Positions 36,885-45,442 of a stretch of 64,000 nt of DNA are shown here, piece after piece. How positions within the stretch are numbered: the first letter of the stretch is position 1; the number at the start of each line of letters is the position of its first letter. The position numbers were made by a program, and so were the translations under genes. Under the pieces are notes generated by a model. The model was not told where the DNA came from. It ran no database searches and worked only from the letters and a program-made list of their open reading frames with translations. The DNA lies in contig NZ_CP096020.1 in the NCBI RefSeq assembly GCF_023115355.1, forward strand, positions 372,001 to 436,000, read 5' to 3'. The stretch is from Halocatena salina. Its GTDB lineage: Archaea; Halobacteriota; Halobacteria; Halobacteriales; Haloarculaceae.

Positions 36885-37753
36885 GCCGGAACGAACCACC
36901 GGGAGGCGTGTTTGGTCTCTCCTACAACGACGAAAGCCGGGTGTTCGAGGCGCTGAAGCTCCTCAGCACGGTGATAATCGTTGTCGTCGGCGTCTGGCCG
37001 GTTTACTGGATGGCCCAGCTCGCTGTCACCGAGTACGAAACCGTCGAGGACGCCGTCACGATCGTTCCCACGCCCGAGACAGTCACGCTCGATAACTTCG
37101 CGGTCCTGGCGAACCCGGAGATGTACACCTACATGTTCAACACGGTCGTAGTAGCCATCGGCACCATCGTGACGGTCGTTGTCGTCTCGCTGATCGCCGG
37201 GTACGGTCTCGCGCGGCTGTCTTTCCCCCAAAAGGAGAACTTCGCGCGGATCCTCCTGATCGGGTATCTCTTCAGCCCCATCGTCATCGGGATCCCGCTC
37301 TACCAGATCTGGCAGTCCATCGGGCTGCTGGGCACCCGTATCGGGCTCATCATTGCACTATCGGCCCTCTCGATGCCCTTCGCGGTGTGGCTGATGTGGA
37401 AGTACATCATGACGATTCCGGAGGCCCACGAGGAGGCCGCGTGGGTGGACGGCGCCTCGCGCTGGCGGGGCTTTCGCGACGTCGTCGTTCCGCAGTGTCG
37501 ACCGGCGATCATCGCCGCGGCGCTGTTCGCCTTCGCACTCGCCTGGAACGACTTCACGTTCGCGCAGATACTCCTCCCGTCGACCGAAACCACAACGTTC
37601 GCCCCCGGCGTGCTCCGGGCAATGAGTCAAGCACAGTTCTTGCCGGACGCCCACCTGATGGCGATCTCGCTGGTCATGACGCTGCCGCCGCTGCTTTTCG
37701 CCTATTTCATGCAGAGCTACCTGCTGAAGGGGTTTCAGGTCAGAGCCCTCTGA
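36881..37753 (+). CDS. Sugar ABC transporter permease (MalG/UgpE type)
   Basis: 290 residues and about six membrane spans; the first is around 27-45. The EAA loop is HEEAAWVDGASRWRGFRDVV. It is coupled to the previous permease by a four-base overlap and followed 36 bases later by the ATPase gene, completing the transporter. Confidence 0.92.
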   Translation: MSRNEPPGGVFGLSYNDESRVFEALKLLSTVIIVVVGVWPVYWMAQLAVTEYETVEDAVTIVPTPETVTLDNFAVLANPEMYTYMFNTVVVAIGTIVTVVVVSLIAGYGLARLSFPQKENFARILLIGYLFSPIVIGIPLYQIWQSIGLLGTRIGLIIALSALSMPFAVWLMWKYIMTIPEAHEEAAWVDGASRWRGFRDVVVPQCRPAIIAAALFAFALAWNDFTFAQILLPSTETTTFAPGVLRAMSQAQFLPDAHLMAISLVMTLPPLLFAYFMQSYLLKGFQVRAL

Positions 37754-37789
37754 GAGCCGATCGAACGATAGCTTACACCAAACACAACA

Positions 37790-38869
37790 ATGCCGGACAT
37801 CACGATCGAGAACCTGACGAAAGTGTACGAGGAATCGGGCGATGAAATCGTCGCAGTAGATGACGTAACGCTGACAATCGCCGACGGCGAGTTCGTGACG
37901 CTAGTGGGTCCTTCGGGCTGTGGCAAGACCACGACACTCAGGTGCGTCGCGGGGCTGAACACACCGACGAGCGGCACGATCCGATTTGGCGACCGAGACG
38001 TGACGGAGACACCCGTCCAGGAGCGCAACATCGCGTTGCTCTTTCAGGACATCGCGTTGTACCCGCACATGAGCGTTCAGGAGAACATTGCCTACGGCCT
38101 CAAGATCGCCGGGTTCTCCCGGCAAGAGCGCATCGCCCGCGTCGAGGAGGCCGCAGGGCTACTCCAGATCACCGACCAGCTCGAGAAGATGCCCTCGGAA
38201 CTGTCCGGCGGTCAACAACAGCGCGTCGCGCTCGGTCGGTCGCTCGTGCGCGACCCTGAGGTCTTCCTGTTCGACGAGCCCATGTCGGACCTCGACGCCA
38301 AGCTCAAAGCCGAGCTGCGACCGGTCATCGAGAAGGTGACCAACGAGATCGGCTGTCCGACGCTGTACGTGACACACGATCAGGCAGAGGCGATGACGAT
38401 GTCCGACCGCGTTGCGGTCATCAACGACGGCGAACTGGAACAGGTCGCCCCGCCAAAAGAGATCTACGACGAGCCAGATTCGGAGTTCGTCAGCCGGTTT
38501 ATCGGCCAGCCGTCGACGCAGTTTTTCGACGGGCGGATCAGGGCCGTCAACGGAACAGCGGAGCTGGTGGTTGGCGACTACGAGTACGAGGTCGACGGTC
38601 TCGGAGGGTGGAACGGAGACGAGGTCCGCGTCGGTCTCCGGCCCCAGCACATCACCGTCAGCAACGACGCCGACGTTGGCATCCCGGCGACGCACCTGCT
38701 AGACGAGCCCCTCGGCGATGCGACGCACAGCTTCTTCGAGACAGAGTTCGGCGAGGCGATCGTTGTCACCGGCCCGGACTTCGAGGGCGACGGCGAGGAG
38801 TACGGGCTCGTCTTCCAGTCCGACGCCATCCGTCTGTTCGACACCGACTCCGGCGTCCGGATCGCTTGA
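37790..38869 (+). CDS. Sugar ABC transporter ATP-binding protein (MalK/UgpC family)
   Basis: 359 residues. Walker A GPSGCGKTT, Q-loop LLFQDIALYPHM, signature LSGGQQQRVALGRS, Walker B FLFDEPMSDLDAK and H-loop YVTHDQAEA are all present; the C-terminal domain is TOBE-like (RVGLRPQHITV). It energises the permeases encoded just upstream. It ends 15 bases from the stop of the convergent RDD gene. Confidence 0.93.
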   Translation: MPDITIENLTKVYEESGDEIVAVDDVTLTIADGEFVTLVGPSGCGKTTTLRCVAGLNTPTSGTIRFGDRDVTETPVQERNIALLFQDIALYPHMSVQENIAYGLKIAGFSRQERIARVEEAAGLLQITDQLEKMPSELSGGQQQRVALGRSLVRDPEVFLFDEPMSDLDAKLKAELRPVIEKVTNEIGCPTLYVTHDQAEAMTMSDRVAVINDGELEQVAPPKEIYDEPDSEFVSRFIGQPSTQFFDGRIRAVNGTAELVVGDYEYEVDGLGGWNGDEVRVGLRPQHITVSNDADVGIPATHLLDEPLGDATHSFFETEFGEAIVVTGPDFEGDGEEYGLVFQSDAIRLFDTDSGVRIA

Positions 38870-38884
38870 GTTTGCGCTGGTCCG

Positions 38885-39460
38885 TCAGTTCTCGCGGGAC
38901 TCCGCTGCCCGACCGGCCGCACTCGTGTCCAGATCGGCCGCGACCGCCCCGTCGGGATCCGTCGGAGCCACCGAGCGAACGACGATCGTCTCGGCGGCGA
39001 GATCGCCGATGCGACGACCATCGGTCACAAGGGCCGATAGGAAGCCGATCACGAGCGGCGGGATGCCGAGCAGATCGACGTACAAAAAGAGGTTCCGGAT
39101 GGCGCTGGCGCGGTAGGTGCACGGGCGGCCATCGACCGTGACAACCAGCAGATTGCGATTGACCTTCCCCGGTGTTCGGCCGTAGCGCCACTCGAAGACG
39201 AAGGAGTAGGTGGCGTAAATCGGCAGGAGCACGAGCAGTGACAAGACGACGACGTATCCCTCGAGCGCCTCGTAGGGACCGACGAACGCCACGCTGAAAG
39301 CGTAGATCAACGGAAATTCGATCAGAACGTAGCAGACGAACAGGTCGATCACCGCCGCACCGCCACGGGCGAGCAAAACACCGCGGTCGTCCGCGGTCTC
39401 CAGTGCTGGCGCCGGTTGCCGCCGGGTCGGCAAAAACCCATCTAGCGTCCAGTCAGTCAC
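38885..39460 (-). CDS. RDD-family membrane protein
   Basis: 191 residues. After a 30-residue cytoplasmic start come the RDD motif region LARGGAAVIDLFVCYVLI, a second span VVLSLLVLLPIYATYSFVFEW, the family hallmark YGRTPGKVNRNLLVV, and a third hydrophobic segment ending in DGRRIGDLAAETIVV. RDD proteins are small integral membrane proteins; some are thought to be transporters, but the function here is unknown. It is followed on the same strand upstream by a second small membrane protein. Confidence 0.85.
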   Translation of the reverse strand: MTDWTLDGFLPTRRQPAPALETADDRGVLLARGGAAVIDLFVCYVLIEFPLIYAFSVAFVGPYEALEGYVVVLSLLVLLPIYATYSFVFEWRYGRTPGKVNRNLLVVTVDGRPCTYRASAIRNLFLYVDLLGIPPLVIGFLSALVTDGRRIGDLAAETIVVRSVAPTDPDGAVAADLDTSAAGRAAESREN

Positions 39461-39517
39461 AGTGACACATTCACCGGGGCGGACGAAATACCTTCCCCTC
39501 GGTCGCGGAATCGGCCA

Positions 39518-39799
39518 TCACTCCATGCCCACGTCCGATCGCAGCGTCACGAGGAAGTAGAGCAACAAGAGGAGGGTGATCCCGGCAAACACCTGTGTGT
39601 CGATCGATAGTCCCCCGTCCACGCGGAACAGCAGGACGCTGGTGGCTGCCAGCACGACGATGGCGCCCGCGGTTCGCCACCGTTCTCGAACGTTTCCGAT
39701 GGTGACGGACATCGTGGACTGCTCCACCGAATCCGACGCCTCGTGAATATCTTCCAAACCGGCTCCCTCCGAGGTCCGCTGCGGCGTATCTCCACTCAT
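39518..39799 (-). CDS. Small two-span membrane protein, unknown function
   Basis: 93 residues. A polar, acidic N-terminal 35 residues precede two hydrophobic segments (about 43-60, AGAIVVLAATSVLLF, and 70-86, VFAGITLLLLLYFLVTL). I do not recognise a family. It is encoded 57 bases upstream of the RDD gene on the same strand, so the two may be co-transcribed. The opposite-phase ORF over the same DNA is poorer in hydrophobic runs, which favours this frame. Confidence 0.6.
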   Translation of the reverse strand: MSGDTPQRTSEGAGLEDIHEASDSVEQSTMSVTIGNVRERWRTAGAIVVLAATSVLLFRVDGGLSIDTQVFAGITLLLLLYFLVTLRSDVGME

Positions 39800-39929
39800 A
39801 CGTACCGATTATTCCCGTCTAGGTTCAAATAGCTACGGATGGCCCAAACTCGTCCCAGCAACACGAACGCGATTAGGGGCGGTCGAGAATTTCCGATCGA
39901 ATACGGTCATTCTGAACAGATCCAGTTGC

Positions 39930-41180
39930 TTAGCCGTCGAACTCGTCGATCCACAGCTCCTCGTCGAACTGGGGCGTGTTCGGGATCTCGACCTCCTCGA
40001 CAGCATCGAAGGCGTCGCGGGCGATCGATCGGCGGTGGACTTCGTCGGCACCGTCAACGATTCGAAACGCCCGGACGTGCTCATAGAAATGCGCCAACGG
40101 GAGATCCTTCCCGATGCCAGCCCCACCACAACACTGGACAGCGAGATCAATGATGTCGTTAGTGACGTTCGCGGTGAACAGCTTCGCCATTGCGACCTCG
40201 ATGCGAGCCTCGCTGTGGTCGAGTTCGCGGGCCGCGTGGCGGACCATCGTTCGTGCGGCGTGGAGCCGCGTTTCCGCGTCAGCGATCCGGTGGCGCAACG
40301 CCTGCTTATCAGCGAGTGTAGAGCCAAACGCCTCGCGTTCAGCGAGATACGCCTTGGCGATGTCGAGCGCGCGTTCTGCCATCCCCGAATAGCGCATACA
40401 GTGGGTGAGCCGCCCGCCACCCAAACGCATCTGGGCGATCTGGAACCCCTGATTTTCGGCTCCGAGCGTGTTCTTGAGTGGAACGCGGACGTTCTCGTAT
40501 TTGATCTCCGCGTGGCCGACTGACTGTTCGGTGATGCTGTGATCTCCGAGGTGCGGAATGTCGCGGACGACGGTCACGCCCTCGGTGTCCGCCGGAACGA
40601 GGATGATCGACGTCCCTTCGTAGGGATGGGCGTCGGGATCAGTTCGGGCCATTACCAACAGGATGTCGGCGTTCATGCCGCCAGTGGTCCACCACTTGTG
40701 ACCGTTGAGAACCCACTCGTCACCGTCTTTCTGGGCGGTGGTTTTGAGCATCTTCGGATCCGATCCCCCGCCCTGCATCGGTTCGGTCATCGAAAAGCCC
40801 GAGGAGATCTCGCCGCTTACGAGCGGACGAAGCCACTTTTCTTTCTGTTCAGGGGTGCCGACCATTTCGAGGGTGTGCATGTTCCCTTCGTCCGGTGCGT
40901 TCGCCCGAATCGAACGCGCCCCGATCAGCGAGCGACCGACCTGCTCGAACGACGGCAACATCTCCCGAAAGTCGAGTCCCTGACCACCGTATTCTGTTGG
41001 CACCTGAGGCGCGAACAGATCTCGTTCTTTGGCCTGCTCCCAGAGCGCCTCCATCTCCTCGGTCGTGATTGGTTCACCAGTTGCGAGTGCTTCTCGTTCT
41101 CGGGGAAGCACGACGTCGTCCATGAACGCTCCTACCCGATCTGCCATGTCTTGGGCCGTTTCGGAGTCGTGATACTCCAT
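39930..41180 (-). CDS. Acyl-CoA dehydrogenase (ACAD10/11-like)
   Basis: 416 residues from ATG 41180 (MEYHDSETAQDMADR); the frame is open 66 codons further but that part is cysteine-rich and lies in the divergent promoter. FAD-contact segments are GFSMTEPMQGGGSD and WWTTGGMNADILLVMARTD; the C-terminal part has QCCGGAGIGKDLPLAHFYEHVRAFRIVDGADEVH. The usual catalytic glutamate position reads VDGADE, so it is Asp (about 376), as in ACAD10/11-type proteins. It is divergent from the 3-hydroxyacyl-CoA dehydrogenase gene with 126 bases between, suggesting joint control. Confidence 0.92.
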   Translation of the reverse strand: MEYHDSETAQDMADRVGAFMDDVVLPREREALATGEPITTEEMEALWEQAKERDLFAPQVPTEYGGQGLDFREMLPSFEQVGRSLIGARSIRANAPDEGNMHTLEMVGTPEQKEKWLRPLVSGEISSGFSMTEPMQGGGSDPKMLKTTAQKDGDEWVLNGHKWWTTGGMNADILLVMARTDPDAHPYEGTSIILVPADTEGVTVVRDIPHLGDHSITEQSVGHAEIKYENVRVPLKNTLGAENQGFQIAQMRLGGGRLTHCMRYSGMAERALDIAKAYLAEREAFGSTLADKQALRHRIADAETRLHAARTMVRHAARELDHSEARIEVAMAKLFTANVTNDIIDLAVQCCGGAGIGKDLPLAHFYEHVRAFRIVDGADEVHRRSIARDAFDAVEEVEIPNTPQFDEELWIDEFDG

Positions 41181-41228
41181 GTGAGCTACTTCGTACACAC
41201 CACCGTAAAACCACCCGACACGGGAAAC

Positions 41229-41242
41229 ACGCCGCGAGGCGT
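41229..41242. promoter_or_regulatory. Inverted repeat ACGCC-GCGA-GGCGT in a divergent promoter
   Basis: A perfect five-base inverted repeat lies midway between the divergent acyl-CoA dehydrogenase and 3-hydroxyacyl-CoA dehydrogenase genes. It could be a shared operator, but GC-rich palindromes of this size are also common by chance. Confidence 0.25.
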
Positions 41243-41277
41243 TCATTGGTCGGTCCACACGATCAGGTTGGGAACAG

Positions 41278-41287
41278 CTAAGTTTCC
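41278..41287 (+). promoter_or_regulatory. TATA-like element of the 3-hydroxyacyl-CoA dehydrogenase gene
   Basis: CTAAGTTTCC is centred about 25 bases before ATG 41307, suiting a leaderless transcript. Confidence 0.4.
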
Positions 41288-41306
41288 ACCCCTGTACTGT
41301 CCATCC

Positions 41307-42041
41307 ATGGCACAAGCAGTTGCAGTCATCGGTGGCGGCATCATGGGCAGTGGAATCGCACAGGTACTCGCGCGTCACGGCTATGAGGTCCGCGTCCGTG
41401 AAATCTCTGAAGAGCTAGCCGAGAAAGCCCGCGATCGGCTGGTATCGGGCAGTTTTGGACTCGACGACGCCGTCGATGGCGGCCACCTCACGCCAGACGA
41501 GCGTGATGCGACGCTCGATCGGCTCACGTTCACGACCGATCTCGAAGCCGCAACGCAGGGAACGGAGTTCGTCATCGAAGCCGTCACAGAGAAGCTGGCG
41601 GTCAAAGGGAAGGTGTTTCGAGAACTGGATGCCGTGACGGACGATCAACCGCTGTACTCGAACACCAGCGGCTTTTCGGTGACGGCGATCGCAAACGCCG
41701 TTTCCGATCCCTCACGGGTCGCGGTGACGCACTTTTTCAATCCCGTTCCAGTGATGTCGCTCGTCGAGATCGTTCGCGCGCCCGAGACCGACGACGCAGT
41801 CATCGAACGCGCCACAGAACTAGCCGACGAACTCGACAAGACCGCCGTCGTTATCGACGACGATCCTGGGTCGTACGGCTTCATCGCCAACCGGTGTTAC
41901 GGTGCGATGCGACGAGAAGCCCAGCGGATCGTAGACGAAGGGATCGCTACAGAAGAACAGGTCGATACGGCGCTCGAAGAAGGGTACAACCTTCCAGTCG
42001 GTCCGTTTTCGCTTCGCGGGATCGGCGAAGAGTGGGACTGA
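41307..42041 (+). CDS. 3-hydroxyacyl-CoA dehydrogenase, short C-terminus
   Basis: 244 residues, about 40 fewer than the usual 285. The NAD-binding start is VAVIGGGIMGSG (9-14), then SNTSGFSV, and the catalytic pair sits in THFFNPVPVMSLVE (H142, E154). The C-terminal helical domain begins (DPGSYGFIANRCYGAMRREA) but the protein stops at PVGPFSLRGIGEEWD, where family members continue for two or three helices that help form the dimer and close the active site. The stop is four bases from the stop of the convergent enoyl-CoA hydratase, so there is no room for a tail. It may be a native short form or a truncation. It would oxidise 3-hydroxyacyl-CoA to 3-ketoacyl-CoA. Confidence 0.85.
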   Translation: MAQAVAVIGGGIMGSGIAQVLARHGYEVRVREISEELAEKARDRLVSGSFGLDDAVDGGHLTPDERDATLDRLTFTTDLEAATQGTEFVIEAVTEKLAVKGKVFRELDAVTDDQPLYSNTSGFSVTAIANAVSDPSRVAVTHFFNPVPVMSLVEIVRAPETDDAVIERATELADELDKTAVVIDDDPGSYGFIANRCYGAMRREAQRIVDEGIATEEQVDTALEEGYNLPVGPFSLRGIGEEWD

Positions 42042-42045
42042 CGGA

Positions 42046-42819
42046 TCAGCGACCTTCGAACTCCGGTTCTCGGTCCTCGCTGAACGCCGCCGCGCCCTCC
42101 GCGAAGTCGTCGGTGGTGAGCAGTTCGTTGAACAGCCGTCGATCGTACTGTCGACCCTCCGAACGTCCCGCATCGACGGCCATCCGAGCGGATTTCTTGA
42201 TCGCGCGGATCGCAAGCGGTGCTTGGCCGGCCAGCTGCGCCACGAAATCGTCGACCTCGCTCTCGAACTGGTCCGGGGAGTACACGTGGTTCACGAGACC
42301 CTCTTCGGCGGCCCACTCCGCTGAAACGTGCTCACCGCGCATAGCCAGCTCCATCGCAGTAGCCGGTCCACATAGCTTCGTAACGAACTGGACGCCGCCA
42401 GCACCGGGTAACAGCCCGAGATTCACCTCAGGAAAGCCGAATTCGCTGTCCGCGCTCGCCAGCCGCAAGTCACACGCCAACGCGAGTTCGAAACCGCCAC
42501 CCAAACAGTAGCCGTCGATCTTTGCCACCACCGGTACCGGAAACTCGGAAACGAACGTGTGTACGGGCCGTTCGGAGCGCTCGACCGACGATTCGCTCGA
42601 AAAGCCACCGATGTCCGCCCCCGCACAGAACGCTTTCTCGCCCACACCTTCGATCACAGCAACACGAAGCTCCTCCTCTTCGAGGCGTTGCAGGCCGGTA
42701 ACGATATCCCGTGAGAGCTGATCGTTCAGCGCATTCAGCGATTCGGGGCGGTTCAGCGTGATCGTCCCGACGCCGCTCGTTTCATCGAACTCGATCAGAA
42801 CGGTCTCCAAATCCTCCAT
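42046..42819 (-). CDS. Enoyl-CoA hydratase/isomerase family protein (crotonase fold)
   Basis: 257 residues, the usual length. The oxyanion-hole segments are FCAGADI and AKIDGYCLGGGFELALACD. Both catalytic glutamates of rat mitochondrial hydratase have counterparts, in GGGFE (E111) and FPEVNLGLLPGAGG (E131), so hydration of trans-2-enoyl-CoA is the best call. It is convergent with the 3-hydroxyacyl-CoA dehydrogenase and downstream of an HTH_10 regulator on the same strand (48 bases), which may control it. Confidence 0.93.
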   Translation of the reverse strand: MEDLETVLIEFDETSGVGTITLNRPESLNALNDQLSRDIVTGLQRLEEEELRVAVIEGVGEKAFCAGADIGGFSSESSVERSERPVHTFVSEFPVPVVAKIDGYCLGGGFELALACDLRLASADSEFGFPEVNLGLLPGAGGVQFVTKLCGPATAMELAMRGEHVSAEWAAEEGLVNHVYSPDQFESEVDDFVAQLAGQAPLAIRAIKKSARMAVDAGRSEGRQYDRRLFNELLTTDDFAEGAAAFSEDREPEFEGR

Positions 42820-42867
42820 GCGCTATCGTTGCGTTCGACCCACAAAATACGTCCGTTATCCGTCGGG

Positions 42868-43548
42868 TCACGTCGCTTCCGTAATGGAACTGGCCGGCAG
42901 GATCGAAGCGACGAGTTGGGCCTCGATCCGACGGAGGTGTTGTCCGACGGTGCTCGCACAACAGTCGAGTTCCTCGGCGAGATCCTCGTGTGTGGTTTCT
43001 CGCGGAACGCGGTAGTAGCCGGTTCGAACCGCTGTGCGTAACACTTCTTGCTGACGGTCCGTGAGCTGGGCGAACCACCGGGGCGTACTCGGGTGGTACG
43101 GATGGACGTGCTCAATGTGGATGGACGATAGCTTTCGCGTCTCTCGGATGCGACCGTTGAGTTCCTCTCGTGGTCCCACCTCCACAATTTCGACGCTAGC
43201 GGGATCCTGACGGACGTACCGGATCGGAAACCGAACTGAAACGCCGAACGATCGCTGCACCGAGAGCAGTTGCTTGAGCGTCTCGTCCGGATAGAACCGG
43301 ATCTGAATCACGACCGGATCAGCGTCCCGAGCGACGACGTAGTCGACGACCTTCTCGGGAGCGTCCTCCAAACACCTCCGGAGCGCATCGACCGACCCGT
43401 CGATCTCGTACACGATCACGACCGACCCATCCGAGACGAACTCCATCGAACGAATCGATTCGAGTTGCACGCCCGTCTCCCAAACGATCGTTTCCGCCCT
43501 GTCGAAATACCCCCGGTCCGGGGTCATGACGTACGAAACCTCCCACAT
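42868..43548 (-). CDS. Bacterio-opsin activator-type HTH_10 transcriptional regulator
   Basis: 226 residues. The N-terminal about 150 residues are the effector-type domain common in haloarchaeal Bat-like proteins (WEVSYVMTP at the start). The C-terminal HTH_10 domain (about 170-222) has LTDRQQEVLRTAVRTGYYRVPRETTHEDLAEELDCCASTV in broken form here: LTDRQQEVL, GYYRVPR, and LDCCASTVGQHLRRIE as recognition helix. It lacks PAS or GAF sensors. It precedes the enoyl-CoA hydratase gene, so control of acyl-CoA genes is a reasonable guess. Confidence 0.88.
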   Translation of the reverse strand: MWEVSYVMTPDRGYFDRAETIVWETGVQLESIRSMEFVSDGSVVIVYEIDGSVDALRRCLEDAPEKVVDYVVARDADPVVIQIRFYPDETLKQLLSVQRSFGVSVRFPIRYVRQDPASVEIVEVGPREELNGRIRETRKLSSIHIEHVHPYHPSTPRWFAQLTDRQQEVLRTAVRTGYYRVPRETTHEDLAEELDCCASTVGQHLRRIEAQLVASILPASSITEAT

Positions 43549-43702
43549 AGTTGTCCTCCAACGATGTTTGTACTGATCCTAACTACCGTTCGATCGGATC
43601 GACCTGTCGTTACAGTTCTAAATTAATAACTTCATGGGTGTGTCAAACATTATCCCGTTTGATCATCACACCCCACTTAAAATTGCCCTCATAGACATAA
43701 GA

Positions 43703-43715
43703 AACTTTTATTATA
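43703..43715 (+). promoter_or_regulatory. TATA element of the lipase-like gene
   Basis: AACTTTTATTATA is centred about 30 bases before ATG 43741. Confidence 0.5.
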
Positions 43716-43740
43716 ATAATTCCGATGTCTCATTTGTTCC

Positions 43741-44559
43741 ATGCGAGACAGCACACGTTCGGGACGAGAGGAGAACAACGAGACGACCACCGTCGACAGA
43801 CGGACTGTACTCAAGGGGCTTGGAGCCACTGCGCTCGTCGGCCCCGTCGCCGCCACCGGCAGCACTGTCGCTCAAAGCGTGACGGTTATCGAGGTCGAGG
43901 AAACGCTTCTCGGGGGTTTCGAAGCCGATGGACCGTTGCCGGTCGTCGACGAGCTGTTCGTGTTCGTTCACGGCTGGTTCGGTGACACGACAGTCAGGAG
44001 TCAGGCGAACAACGTGTTGGGCTCCGTCGAAGCGGGCGGATACACACCAGACGCGGCGGTCGCCATCGAGTGGCCTGCGACCAACTTCTGGTATCCCAGC
44101 GCCGAAAGCGACACGGAGGACGTCGGAGCGGAGGTCGCCCGACTCATCGAGGAATACAGCGATAGCGGTGGGGGCAACGTCCGACTGACCGGTCACTCGT
44201 TGGGCGGTCGGATCGTCTACTGGGCGGCGACGTCGATCGGATCCGGCTACACGATCGACACCATTGGTGGAATGGGCACTGCTGCAGATGGGTCGACCGT
44301 CTGTCCGCTCGGGCAGTGGCACTCGGGGATCGCGGACAACGCGGGAACAGTCCGGAACTACCACTCCCAGAACGATACAACCGTCGGCTCAGCTTACGGC
44401 GGCATCGGTGACACGGCGCTCGGAACGGAGGGGGCACCGTGTGATGGTGCGTCGAACTACACGGACGTCGACGTCACCTCGTCGGTCGGTGGCCACCTAG
44501 AATACCTCGGTGACTCACAGGTCGGCAGCGATCTTGCCAGCGTCATCTTGAACGACTGA
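43741..44559 (+). CDS. Tat-exported alpha/beta-hydrolase (lipase/esterase-like)
   Basis: 272 residues. Tat motif DRRTVLKGLGATALVG (R20-R21), with likely processing after the VAAT or VAQS region. The hydrolase core has the oxyanion strand LFVFVHGWFGD and nucleophile elbow RLTGHSLGGR (S153). The aspartate is probably in the segment GAPCDGASNY region and the histidine in SVGGHLEYLG. It resembles haloarchaeal secreted lipase-like proteins. It could release fatty acids outside the cell for the surrounding beta-oxidation genes; the substrate is not known. Confidence 0.85.
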   Translation: MRDSTRSGREENNETTTVDRRTVLKGLGATALVGPVAATGSTVAQSVTVIEVEETLLGGFEADGPLPVVDELFVFVHGWFGDTTVRSQANNVLGSVEAGGYTPDAAVAIEWPATNFWYPSAESDTEDVGAEVARLIEEYSDSGGGNVRLTGHSLGGRIVYWAATSIGSGYTIDTIGGMGTAADGSTVCPLGQWHSGIADNAGTVRNYHSQNDTTVGSAYGGIGDTALGTEGAPCDGASNYTDVDVTSSVGGHLEYLGDSQVGSDLASVILND

Positions 44560-44650
44560 TCGATCCAACAGCGGTAAACCAGTTTATACAACCGGAACAG
44601 ATAGCCGCTACGTCGGAAGCTATGTGTGAGCGCCCTGAGTCGAGATCGTG

Positions 44651-45442
44651 ATGGAGATCACGATCGACCTGATCGACCGCGGTCACATCAGAACCGATCT
44701 GAACCACATTATCGAAGGAATGGCGATGGGAACCGCCGAGAATCCCAATCCCGATACGGTGATGGGCGAGGGACCGGTGTACAACTTGGTGATCGATCAT
44801 CCCGAGGCGACCATCCTCTGGGACACCGGTTCGCATCCGGCAGCGGGAGACGGACACTGGCCCGCACAACTGTACGCGGCATTCGAGCATTACGACGCCC
44901 ATGAACACGTCTTGAGCGACGATCTCGCGGCGGCGGGCTACGCACTGGAGGAGATCGACGCCGTGATCCAATCCCACCTGCATCTTGACCACGCCGGTGG
45001 ATTGCACAACTTCGCGGGCACTGACGTTCCGATCTACGTTCACGAAGCCGAACTCAAACACGCCTACTACAGCGCGAACACCGATTACGGAAGTGATGCG
45101 TACGTCGCAGCGGATTTCGATCACGATCTGAACTGGGAGATCATCCACCGTGAGAGTGAGACCCACTTTTCAGGGATCGAGTTCCTGCACCTGCCCGGAC
45201 ACACGCCGGGGCTGCTCGGACTCCAGATCGAACTGGCAGACGAGACGCTACTCATCGCAGGAGACGAGGCGTATATGCGCCAGAACTACGACGAGGAGCT
45301 ACCGCTCGGTGCTGGGTTGCTCTGGGACAAACGCGCGTGGTTCGAGAGCCTCCGATTGCTCAAAGACCGCGAACGGCGACACGATGCGCTGGTGGTGTGT
45401 GGGCATGACGCTGGCGATGCCGAGCGGCTCCGTAAACTGTGA
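44651..45442 (+). CDS. Metallo-beta-lactamase-fold hydrolase, AHL-lactonase-like
   Basis: 263 residues from ATG 44651 (GTG 44648 also possible). The metal motif SHLHLDHAGG gives H109, H111, D113 and H114; later ligands are in HLPGHTPGLLGL and LIAGDEAYM. The overall layout (VYNLVIDHPEATILWDTG at the start, HEAELKHAYYS in the middle) is that of the N-acyl-homoserine-lactonase subgroup. It could open lactones or hydrolyse related esters, and AHL activity is not established for such archaeal proteins. It lies between the lipase-like gene and a convergent acyl-CoA dehydrogenase. Confidence 0.82.
   Translation: MEITIDLIDRGHIRTDLNHIIEGMAMGTAENPNPDTVMGEGPVYNLVIDHPEATILWDTGSHPAAGDGHWPAQLYAAFEHYDAHEHVLSDDLAAAGYALEEIDAVIQSHLHLDHAGGLHNFAGTDVPIYVHEAELKHAYYSANTDYGSDAYVAADFDHDLNWEIIHRESETHFSGIEFLHLPGHTPGLLGLQIELADETLLIAGDEAYMRQNYDEELPLGAGLLWDKRAWFESLRLLKDRERRHDALVVCGHDAGDAERLRKL

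Noticed and set aside
40539-41306. N-terminal extension of the 3-hydroxyacyl-CoA dehydrogenase
   Set aside because: It is antisense to the acyl-CoA dehydrogenase; the Rossmann motif starts right after ATG 41307, which also has a TATA element at the right distance.
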